The notes below the pieces were generated by a model, which was not told where the DNA came from, ran no database searches, and saw only the letters and a list, made by a program, of their open reading frames with translations. The translations under genes and the position numbers were made by a program. A stretch of 64,000 nucleotides of DNA from Phycisphaerae bacterium (lineage in GTDB: Bacteria; Planctomycetota; Phycisphaerae; UBA1845), in assembly GCA_024102815.1 (NCBI GenBank), contig JAGFJJ010000048.1, positions 124,001 to 188,000 on the forward strand, in the 5' to 3' direction. Each line of letters opens with the position of its first letter. Within the stretch, counting starts at the first letter, position 1. Below, in pieces: positions 56,628 through 64,000 of the stretch.

Positions 56628-58973
56628 ATGCCCGATATGGACTCACCGACGCACGAATCGGACTCCTCCGAGGGGCTGGGACACGATCCGCAGGAGACGG
56701 AAGCGGTCCTGCGTGAGCTGCTGGCGGGGCACCCGCAACTGGCCGAGCGCGTCCACCGGGAGTTGATGGTTGCGCTGCACAAGCGAGGCATCGTCGGCGT
56801 CGACGCGCTGTATGACGAAGCCCGGCGGCGCCTGGGCACCGCGCCGTCCGAGAAGACACGCGATCCGAACATCGTCACGCGGACGCCCTGGGACGAGCGC
56901 GAGCGCCGCGCGGTCGAGGAGCTGATCCACGAGTTCGTGTCCCGGCGGTTCACGCCGGCCGAGGTCGAGGACATCGTCAATCTCACGCTCAAGCGGGAGA
57001 AGATGCAGAGCCTCGAGCAGGTGGCCAACCTGCCCTCGGTAACGTTCCGTCAACTGGCCGACGAGGTGCAGCGCTTCTGCGAGCTGCCCGTCGGTGAGAC
57101 GCGGGTCCCGCCATCGGAGATGATCGGCACGCGGGTGGCGCTGATCCGCCATTTTCTGAGCGATCAGCTCGAGTTTCTGGCCATCGCCAAGCAGCACCTT
57201 ATCGTCCGCGACTTCGAGGATGTGACGCGGCGGATGATCGGGGGCGACCAGGGCATGGGGCGTATCGGGGGCAAGGCCGGGGGCATGATCCTGGCCAACC
57301 GCATTCTCACGAGCGCGGAGGAGGGGAAGGAGCCTTTTCTTCCGCTGGCCACGCCCGAATCGTACTACCTCCGCAGCGACGTGATCGAGGAGTTTTTGTC
57401 CCTCAACCGGTTCCAGGAGTACCGCAACCAGAAGTACAAGCCGATCCAGGACGTCGCTCGCGAGTATCCGATTATCCGCGGCGTATTTCGCAACGGCGAC
57501 TTTCCGCTCAAGATCGTTCACCAGCTCCGCCGGGTGCTGGAGCAACTGGGCCCCGATCCGCTGATCGTGCGTTCCAGCAGCCTGCTGGAGGACCGGCTGG
57601 GGACCGCCTTCTCCGGGAAGTACGCCAGCTTCTTTCTGGCCAACCAGGGCTCGTTGGAGTACCGGCTTCGGGCGCTGCTCGGGGCGATCGCCGAAGTGTA
57701 CGCCAGCGTGTTGTCCGCCGATCCCATTCTTTACCGGCGCGAGCACGACCTGATCGACTATGTCGAATCCATGGCCGTGCTGATTCAGAAGGTCGTGGGC
57801 ACGCGCGTGGGGAAGTACTACCTGCCCGCGTTCGCGGGTGTGGCTTTTTCGCGGAACGAGTACCGCTGGTCGCCGAGGATCCGGCGCGAAGACGGCATGG
57901 CCCGGCTGGTGGTGGGTCTGGGCACGCGGGCGGTGGATCGCGGGGGTCCGGATTATCCACGGATGGTGGCGCTGGCGGCGCCCACGCTCCGCCCGGAGTC
58001 GAACACGCAGGAGATCCGCCGGGGCGCGCAACAGACGGTCGACGTGATCGACCTGGAGCAGAACCGTTTCCGAAGCATTCGGGTGCGCGAACTTCTGGAA
58101 GAAGCCCCGGATTTCCCCATGCTCGACAAGATCATCTCGATCCATCGGGACGGGGGTCTGTACGCGCCGACCATGCTGCATGTCGACGCCGAGCCGGACG
58201 ACATGGTCGTCACATTCGACAAACTGGTGCGCTCCACGCCGTTCGCCCAGCGTATTCGCGGCATTCTCGACCTGCTCGAGAGGGCGTACGAGCGCCCCGT
58301 GGATATCGAGTTCGCCTGCGACGGCGAGAACCTCTACGTGCTGCAGTGCCGTTCCTTGTCGCAGACGGCGGAGAGCAGCCCGGCGCAACCGCCGGACGAT
58401 GTCCGTCCGGAGGATGTCATCTTCGATGCCCGCAAATACGTTCGATCGGGCATGATCGACCGAATCGAGTACGTCGTGTACGTCGACCCTCGCGCGTATG
58501 ACGCGATACCCGATCTTGATCGCCGGTATGAACTGGCCCGCGTGGTGGGGCGGGTCAACCACCGCCTGGAGCGCGGCACGTTCATTCTGATGGGTCCAGG
58601 TCGCTGGGGCAGCAAGGACATCCGCCTCGGTGTTCCCGTGCGCTATGCGGACATCAACCGCTGTCGGATGCTCATCGAGATTGCCCGGGCCAAGGGCGGG
58701 TTCGTTCCCGAAGTTTCCTTCGGAACACACTTCTTCCAGGACCTCGTCGAAGCGAAGATCCAGTATCTGCCGCTTTATCCGGACGAATCCCCGAATCGAT
58801 TCAACGAGCGTTTTTTCGACGAATCGCCGAACGTGCTGGCCGAATTGCTGCCGGAGGACGCGGAGTTCTCGGAAGAGCTTCGCGTGATCTGTGTTCCCAC
58901 GGCGACCTCCGGACGGCGCGTTCATGTCGCCATGGACGGCGAGGCCGATTACGCCGTGGCGTATCTTCGTTAG
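56628..58973 (+). CDS. PEP/pyruvate-binding-domain protein (PPDK N-terminal-like)
   Basis: This 781-residue protein has a helical N-terminal part of about 200 residues, then the ATP-grasp-type PEP/pyruvate-binding domain: GRIGGKAGGMILANRIL, VRSSSLLEDRLGTAFSGKYA, and later LYVLQCRSLSQ. A C-terminal domain follows with MGPGRWGSKDIRLGVPVRY and THFFQDLVEAKIQYLPLY. The phosphohistidine swivel domain and TIM barrel of pyruvate phosphate dikinase are absent, so it cannot carry out that whole reaction. It may be a stand-alone phosphotransfer or regulatory protein. The ATG at 56628 (MPDMDSP) is chosen; a longer open frame upstream is antisense to the polyferredoxin gene. Confidence 0.8.
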   Translation: MPDMDSPTHESDSSEGLGHDPQETEAVLRELLAGHPQLAERVHRELMVALHKRGIVGVDALYDEARRRLGTAPSEKTRDPNIVTRTPWDERERRAVEELIHEFVSRRFTPAEVEDIVNLTLKREKMQSLEQVANLPSVTFRQLADEVQRFCELPVGETRVPPSEMIGTRVALIRHFLSDQLEFLAIAKQHLIVRDFEDVTRRMIGGDQGMGRIGGKAGGMILANRILTSAEEGKEPFLPLATPESYYLRSDVIEEFLSLNRFQEYRNQKYKPIQDVAREYPIIRGVFRNGDFPLKIVHQLRRVLEQLGPDPLIVRSSSLLEDRLGTAFSGKYASFFLANQGSLEYRLRALLGAIAEVYASVLSADPILYRREHDLIDYVESMAVLIQKVVGTRVGKYYLPAFAGVAFSRNEYRWSPRIRREDGMARLVVGLGTRAVDRGGPDYPRMVALAAPTLRPESNTQEIRRGAQQTVDVIDLEQNRFRSIRVRELLEEAPDFPMLDKIISIHRDGGLYAPTMLHVDAEPDDMVVTFDKLVRSTPFAQRIRGILDLLERAYERPVDIEFACDGENLYVLQCRSLSQTAESSPAQPPDDVRPEDVIFDARKYVRSGMIDRIEYVVYVDPRAYDAIPDLDRRYELARVVGRVNHRLERGTFILMGPGRWGSKDIRLGVPVRYADINRCRMLIEIARAKGGFVPEVSFGTHFFQDLVEAKIQYLPLYPDESPNRFNERFFDESPNVLAELLPEDAEFSEELRVICVPTATSGRRVHVAMDGEADYAVAYLR

Positions 58974-59137
58974 TGTCCGGGCGTTCGATTCCGCCCCCCC
59001 GACACGTTCCTGCGGACTTTACGAAAATCCGGATTTCGACCGCAGGGCATCTCCGCGTGATTCGTTTCATGGAGTGAATCAGGCCGGCGCGGCGGCACAT
59101 GCCGTCGATGGCCACCCTCGAGAAAAAGGAGATCCCC

Positions 59138-60010
59138 ATGAAGGCGATGACGACGATGATCGCGGCCTTGGCGATGCTGGCATTTGCGGCAGCGGCCGAT
59201 GCGCGACCCTGGCACGGTGGCGGAGGTCCGAAAATGCGCGGGCCGGATGGGCCCAACCCGCCGCCCTGCGCCGCGGCCGAAGAGGATGACAACGCCGGTC
59301 GCCCGTGCTGCGGCGCATGTGATGGAGACGGTCCGCGCGCCGGCTGCTGCGGAGATGGACCCCACGGACGAAGGTGGGCGGATGACGAAGGAGAACGGCC
59401 GAGGATGCGCATGCGCGACGGCATGGGGCCTCACGGCAAGCGTCGGGCAGATGACAATGGCAATGGACCGCCTCCCGGTCCGCGGCGCGGCATGTGCGAC
59501 GGCCCGCGTGGTCCCCGTGGAGGCATGCGCGGTGAATTCCCGCCGGGAATGCGCGGACGCGGCGAGGGCCCCTGCATGCCGGCGGGAGATGATGAACCTC
59601 TCTCGCTCAACGAAGCGGATGTGGGTGCCGTGCGTCGGGCGCTGCTCGATGAATTGGGAATGGAAATCTACTACGGGCAGGTGATCGAGCAGTTCGACGA
59701 GCCGCGGGGTGTCGGACGACTGCATCAGGCCGAGGGGCGCCATGCCGCGGCGCTGCGCAACCTGCTGGAACGGGCGGAGGTTGATCCGCCAGCGCCCGAG
59801 GAGGCCGCCGTGCCGGAGCTGCCGGCGACGCTGGCCGGGGCACTCCAGCTTGCCTTGGATCACGAGCGCACCAACGTGGCGCTGTACGACGAGCTGCTAC
59901 CGGCGGTGACGGACGGCACTGTGAAGCGCGTGTTCGAGGCGCTGCGCGAAGCATCGAGTGAACGACACACGAAAGCGCTGGAGCGGCAGCTGAAGAAAAT
60001 CGGCGAGTAA
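59138..60010 (+). CDS. Exported ferritin-like (DUF2202-type) protein with Gly/Pro/Arg/Cys-rich linker
   Basis: The protein has 290 residues. AAGGAG lies 6 nt before the ATG. Residues 1-22 are a signal peptide (cleavage near AAADA). Residues 25-150 are low-complexity, rich in Gly, Pro, Arg, Asp and Cys (CCGAC, GCCGDG). The C-terminal 140 residues are four-helix, with EMEIYYGQVIEQFDEPRG-like and LDHERTNVALYDELL segments, as in DUF2202 ferritin-like domains that may bind two metal ions. The cysteine-rich part may add metal sites. The role is not known. A strong terminator follows. Confidence 0.75.
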   Translation: MKAMTTMIAALAMLAFAAAADARPWHGGGGPKMRGPDGPNPPPCAAAEEDDNAGRPCCGACDGDGPRAGCCGDGPHGRRWADDEGERPRMRMRDGMGPHGKRRADDNGNGPPPGPRRGMCDGPRGPRGGMRGEFPPGMRGRGEGPCMPAGDDEPLSLNEADVGAVRRALLDELGMEIYYGQVIEQFDEPRGVGRLHQAEGRHAAALRNLLERAEVDPPAPEEAAVPELPATLAGALQLALDHERTNVALYDELLPAVTDGTVKRVFEALREASSERHTKALERQLKKIGE

Positions 60011-60035
60011 CGATCGCGATAAGATCCCTGTTTAC

Positions 60036-60085
60036 GGGCGGTCGTGGCGGCGCGAAAGGTGCCAGCCGCGGCCGTCCTTTTTTTT
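60036..60085 (+). terminator. Strong rho-independent terminator after the ferritin-like gene
   Basis: A 13-bp stem with three G-U pairs (60036-60048 with 60065-60077) is followed by eight T residues (60078-60085). Confidence 0.92.
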
Positions 60086-60222
60086 GCAGGAATCACGGGT
60101 CTTGCCGGGCCGCTTTCGCGTGACTGCGTGGATCACGTCCGTCGACACGTGAAAACGGTCTCCCCTGTTCAACGGGCGCAGTACAGGCTAGCTTCCCTTT
60201 TGCGAACTGCTCGGCCGAGGGT

Positions 60223-62424
60223 ATGCCGTTGACTTCCTGGCTTGAAGAGCTCAATCCCGCGCAGCGCGAGGCGGTGACCGCCCCGGGCGGTCCCGTTCTG
60301 GTCATCGCGGGAGCGGGAACGGGCAAGACCAAGACGCTTGCCAGTCGCGTGGCGTGGCTTATCGAGCGCGGCGTACCGCCGGATCGCATCCTCCTGCTGA
60401 CGTTCACCCGGCGGGCGGCGGCGGAGATGATCGGCCGTGCGGCGCGACTGTGCGGCAAGGACGCTTCGGGCAAGGTCTGGGGCGGCACCTTCCATGCCGT
60501 GTCCAACCGGTTGCTGCGCGTTTATGGAACCGCAATAGGATTGCCGCCGGATTTCACGGTGATGGACGAGGACGACGCGAGCGACCTGATGGGCTTGCTT
60601 CGCGCCGAACTGGGGCTGGTAGGGCGGGAACGGCGGTTTCCGTCGCGGGATACGCTGGTCCGCATCTACTCCCACACCGTGAACGCCCAACGGTCGCTCC
60701 AGGAAACGCTCGAGCGCTACTTTCCCTGGTGCCTGGAGGATCGCGAAGAGATCGCCGCGGTTTTCCAGGAGTATGTCGCGCGCAAGATGCGGCAGTTTCT
60801 GCTGGACTACGACGATCTGCTGCTGTACTGGCGGGCGTTGTGCGTCGCGCCGCGCGTCGGGGAGCGAGCGGCCGATCGCTTCGAGCATGTCCTCGTGGAC
60901 GAGTACCAGGATACGAATACGCTGCAAAGCGACATCCTGCGTGGCATGCGGAAGAAGTATGACAATGTGATGGTGGTGGGCGATGACGCGCAGTCGATTT
61001 ATGGATTTCGCGCGGCGACGATCCGCAACATCCTCGACTTTCCGTCCCAGTTCCCCGGGACGCGGCAGATCATGCTGGAGCAGAACTATCGCTCGACGCA
61101 ACCGATCCTTGCCGCGGCGAACGCGGTCATGGAACAGGCCCGGGAGCGGTACACGAAGGAGCTCTGGTCGCGGCGAGAATCGACGCAGCGGCCGGTCCTG
61201 ATCACCTGCCAGGATGAGGCGCATCAGACGGAGCTTGTGTACCGGCAGATTCTGGAGCACCTGGAGCAGGGGATCCCGCTGATGAAGCAGGCGGTGCTGT
61301 TCCGGGCGGCGCACCACAGCGCCGACCTGGAGATTGCTCTGACGCGGCGGAACATCCCCTACCACAAGTTCGGCGGACTGAAGTTCATCGAAGCGGCGCA
61401 CATCAAGGACGCGCTGGCGGTGTTGCGCATTCTCGAGAACCCATTTGACGAGATCAGTTGGTTTCGCGTGCTCCGCCTGATGCGTGGGGTCGGCCCGAAA
61501 ATTGCGCGGCGGATTATGGACGGGCTGGGTGTTCTTGGCAGAGGCGCGTTGCCGCCTGCGCAGGCAACTGACGCATCCATCGCCGTGTTACCCGCGGAAC
61601 CGTCAAGCGGAGCCATCGCCGCTGCTGATCGCTCAGACCGTGAACCGGCATCGACGCGCGCCATCGCCCCGCTTCGCAGGCTCCTGGACGCACCGCCGGT
61701 CGTTCCGGAAAGTGCCCGGGAGGAATTCGCGTCATTGCGGCAGACGATTTCGGATTGCCTGGCGGCTGCCCCGCCGGGGTGGACGGAGGACTCGGGGGAC
61801 GGCGCTGCACCTTCTCGCAAGCGACAGAATGTCGCGGCGCAGATCGAGCGCATCGCCCGGTTTCTCGAGCCATTGCTGGCGCGGGCGTACGACAACGCGG
61901 CCATGAGAATGCGCGATATTGAGCAGCTCGCACGTATCGCGGAGAGATACCGTTCCCGGGCGCGGTTTGTTGTGGACCTGACGCTCGATCCGCCCCGGGC
62001 GACGTCGGACCTGGCCGGAGCCCCCCATCTTGACGAGGACTGGTTGACCCTGAGCACCATCCACTCGGCCAAGGGTTGCGAGTGGAGCGCCGTATACGTT
62101 CTCCATGTTGCGGATGGGATGATTCCCTCAGACATGGCCCTGCGAGACGAGGAAGGGGTTGAGGAGGAGCGCCGCCTGTTGTACGTGGCCATGACCCGGG
62201 CCAAGGATCACCTTTACCTATATTTCCCATTTCGCTACTACCACCAACGATTCGGGCTGTCCGACGGGCACGGGTACGCGCAGTTGTCGCGATACCTGGC
62301 GGACATTCCGCGTGACCGGCTGGAAGTTCGTTCGGCGGGTGCTGCAGCCTTCCCGGATGCGCGGCCGGGAGGCGCATCCGACATTCGCGCGCAGCTCGGT
62401 CGGCTCTGGCAAGGCCCCGAATGA
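60223..62424 (+). CDS. UvrD/Rep-family 3'-5' DNA helicase
   Basis: This 733-residue superfamily 1A helicase unwinds DNA with ATP. The Q motif LNPAQREAV, Walker A GAGTGKT at 30-36, LTFTRRAAAEM (motif Ia), DEYQDT at 226-231 (motif II), GDDAQSIYGFR (motif III), QNYRST (motif IV), TIHSAKGCEW (motif V) and VAMTRAKDHLYL (motif VI) are all present. A Pro/Ala/Ser-rich stretch of about 90 residues in the 2B region (around 440-530) is not typical. The C-terminus lacks the long tail of PcrA. UvrD, Rep or PcrA role cannot be separated by eye. The ATG at 60223 is only 3 nt after GAGG. Confidence 0.93.
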   Translation: MPLTSWLEELNPAQREAVTAPGGPVLVIAGAGTGKTKTLASRVAWLIERGVPPDRILLLTFTRRAAAEMIGRAARLCGKDASGKVWGGTFHAVSNRLLRVYGTAIGLPPDFTVMDEDDASDLMGLLRAELGLVGRERRFPSRDTLVRIYSHTVNAQRSLQETLERYFPWCLEDREEIAAVFQEYVARKMRQFLLDYDDLLLYWRALCVAPRVGERAADRFEHVLVDEYQDTNTLQSDILRGMRKKYDNVMVVGDDAQSIYGFRAATIRNILDFPSQFPGTRQIMLEQNYRSTQPILAAANAVMEQARERYTKELWSRRESTQRPVLITCQDEAHQTELVYRQILEHLEQGIPLMKQAVLFRAAHHSADLEIALTRRNIPYHKFGGLKFIEAAHIKDALAVLRILENPFDEISWFRVLRLMRGVGPKIARRIMDGLGVLGRGALPPAQATDASIAVLPAEPSSGAIAAADRSDREPASTRAIAPLRRLLDAPPVVPESAREEFASLRQTISDCLAAAPPGWTEDSGDGAAPSRKRQNVAAQIERIARFLEPLLARAYDNAAMRMRDIEQLARIAERYRSRARFVVDLTLDPPRATSDLAGAPHLDEDWLTLSTIHSAKGCEWSAVYVLHVADGMIPSDMALRDEEGVEEERRLLYVAMTRAKDHLYLYFPFRYYHQRFGLSDGHGYAQLSRYLADIPRDRLEVRSAGAAAFPDARPGGASDIRAQLGRLWQGPE

Positions 62425-62670
62425 GCGCATAATCCTGTCGAAGGGGGACTTGCGCCGTTTTCATTCCCAGCTCCGGGAATACAATCGGGACTTGCGGAAG
62501 TTTGTTCTCTTGGGGGGAACTGGGGCGGCATCCGGCTTCGCATGCGGGAGTCGGAGGGCTTCGGTCTATCGGCGGGTTTGGCAGACCCGAACCTGCCGCG
62601 GGGTCAATCTTGTTGCAATCCACCGTGCGCATGGCGGGCACGCGCCGCTTGCCCGCCGAGGAATCGATCC

Positions 62671-64000
62671 ATGGATACCACGATGTCTACCGGGAACGGC
62701 AAGCGGGCAGGCGAGGGTTTGCCACCGTTGATGATTCTGCTTCTGGCCGTCGCGCCGGCGGCGGCACAGCAATCTGCGCGGGAGAACGTCGCGATTCTCG
62801 GTGCGCGTGCGACGGGCGAGGCCACGTTCGTCGTGGCGCGGGATGGGGGGACGATTCCGATGCCGCCGCTGGCGGGCGGCGCCGATCGGCCGATGGAGTT
62901 TCTTCGCGCGTACGGGGTGTTATTCGGCGTTGACGATCCCGCCCAGGAGCTCGTGCTCGACGCACAGCGGACGGGTGCCGACGCACTCGGCCAGGTGCAT
63001 ACGACTTACCGCCAGGTTCATCGCGGCATTCCCGTGTTCACCGGGATGTTGAAGGTCCACGAGAACGCCGCCGGCGGCATCATCGCCGCCAACGGGGACT
63101 TCTATCCGATTCCAAACAAGCTGCGGACAGATCCGTCCGTCACGGCCGACCTGGCCGCGGCGCTGGCCAAGGCCGATGTCTCCGACGACGTTCCCGGTGC
63201 GGTGACGGCGGTCGAGTCGTCCGAGTTGGTGATCGTCGATCCCGGGTGGTATGGGGACAAGCCCCGGGGTGCGCGGCTTGCATGGTATCTGGTGCTTGAG
63301 GATCTACCGGCCGGTGTTCGCGATTCGTTCCTGATCGACGCGCACAGCGGCGAGGTGCTCGATCGCTGGTCGCTTCTGGAGAGCGCGCGGCTTCGACTGA
63401 CGTACAACGGCAAGCAGCGGGTCGCCCTTCCCGGTGAACTGGTGCGGCTGGAAACACAGGGGCCGGTGGATCTGCCGGCAATTCAGGAGTCGCTGGAGCG
63501 GGACATCAACCGGGCCCATGATTATGCCGCGGATGTGTACGGATTCTTCTACCGCGGCTTCGGGTATGACAGCATCGACGGGCTGGGACTGCCCATCGTG
63601 CAGACGGTCAACACGGCGGCACTGGCCTGTCCGAACGCCGCGTGGTTGGGCGAGCAGGCGGTGTACTGCCTGGGCATGGCGTCGGACGATGTGGTTGCGC
63701 ATGAACTGATGCACGGCATCACGCAATTCACGGCCGCGCTGGTGTATCAGAACCAGCCCGGACAACTCAACGAGTCCTTTTCGGACATCTTCGGCGAGTT
63801 GATCGATCTGTATAACGGTGATGCGGCGTTCAAGAATACCGTGTCCGGCACGCCCTGGCCGAAGGACGCGGGCTACGCGGACAACGACGTGGACGAGCCG
63901 AATCTGGCTCGTGCGGACGTGTGCGTGAACAATCCGGTGTCGCAGGGGGTTCGCTGGCTGATGGGCGAGGATACCGGTTTCCTGGGGAATAATGCGATCC
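62671..64000 (+). CDS. M4 (thermolysin-like) metallopeptidase, 3' end outside window
   Basis: The first 443 codons are present and the frame is open to the edge. GAGGAA lies 7 nt before the ATG. A signal peptide at about 20-37 (MILLLAVAPAAA) is followed by an FTP-type propeptide (VHTTYRQVHRGIPVFTGMLK). The peptidase domain has HELMH with His344, Glu345 and His348, and the third ligand Glu368 in LNESFSDIFGEL, at the 20-residue spacing of thermolysin. It is a secreted zinc endopeptidase. The end of the domain and any C-terminal sorting tail are not visible. Confidence 0.92.
   Translation, partial: MDTTMSTGNGKRAGEGLPPLMILLLAVAPAAAQQSARENVAILGARATGEATFVVARDGGTIPMPPLAGGADRPMEFLRAYGVLFGVDDPAQELVLDAQRTGADALGQVHTTYRQVHRGIPVFTGMLKVHENAAGGIIAANGDFYPIPNKLRTDPSVTADLAAALAKADVSDDVPGAVTAVESSELVIVDPGWYGDKPRGARLAWYLVLEDLPAGVRDSFLIDAHSGEVLDRWSLLESARLRLTYNGKQRVALPGELVRLETQGPVDLPAIQESLERDINRAHDYAADVYGFFYRGFGYDSIDGLGLPIVQTVNTAALACPNAAWLGEQAVYCLGMASDDVVAHELMHGITQFTAALVYQNQPGQLNESFSDIFGELIDLYNGDAAFKNTVSGTPWPKDAGYADNDVDEPNLARADVCVNNPVSQGVRWLMGEDTGFLGNNAI

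Overview
The window is GC-rich bacterial chromosome, most likely from a member of the Planctomycetota and perhaps a Phycisphaerae-type lineage. The evidence is several PEP-CTERM proteins, a secreted protein with a dockerin-like tail, a Ser/Thr kinase with a TPR tail, a DUF1570-like peptidase, and two membrane proteins carrying the short Cys-Cys ribbon with an LTGL core that is frequent in that phylum. The class-level placement is inference. No phage, plasmid, CRISPR or complete insertion sequence is visible.

Layout. 1-3.4 kb: four minus-strand secreted proteins, three of them sharing one beta-rich domain (one is cut by the window edge). 3.9-8.3 kb: peroxiredoxin, an AlsS-like ThDP enzyme, a DUF2723 membrane protein and tRNA-Ser(GCT). 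8.4-14.2 kb: the replication block dnaA-dnaN-dciA-gyrB on the minus strand, with an archaeal-type topoisomerase VI B subunit divergent from dnaA and no A subunit in the window. 16.6-23 kb: a cupredoxin with an IPTL-CTERM tail, an MNT/HEPN pair, an LTGL-ribbon membrane protein, a Vps4/katanin-like AAA ATPase with a MIT-like N-terminus, an SPFH-like/coiled-coil/beta-propeller protein, and a lipoprotein. 23-32 kb: a PknB-like kinase, small proteins, a lipoprotein of the histidine-phosphatase fold with one catalytic His replaced, pyrophosphatase, TrkH and TrkA. 31-54 kb: a DUF1570-like peptidase, NnrE and all fourteen respiratory complex I genes in canonical nuoA-N order on the minus strand. 54-64 kb: a polyferredoxin-TPR membrane protein, a PEP/pyruvate-binding-domain protein, a ferritin-like secreted protein, a UvrD-type helicase and a 3'-truncated M4 metallopeptidase.

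The most unusual feature is that the nuo cluster is interrupted at four junctions by unrelated small genes: a plus-strand gene between C and D, hicBA between D and E, a 4.2-kb islet between E and F, and a second toxin-antitoxin-like pair plus a small ORF between F and G. The E/F islet holds three membrane-protein genes (one broken by a frameshift) separated and bounded by copies of a palindromic dispersed repeat. Another copy of part of this repeat lies before the MNT/HEPN-AAA-SPFH block. Two further repeat types lie in nuoM, the L/K gap and the H/G gap, and one of them appears to have supplied coding sequence for a C-terminal extension of NuoM.

The best candidate for an undescribed system is the codirectional MNT, HEPN, LTGL-ribbon membrane protein, MIT-AAA and SPFH-propeller row at 17.5-21.6 kb. 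The first four genes overlap or nearly abut and the propeller gene follows 52 nt later. Its AAA and SPFH parts suggest ATP-driven remodelling of a membrane-associated assembly. This is inferred from domain recognition by eye, without any database search.
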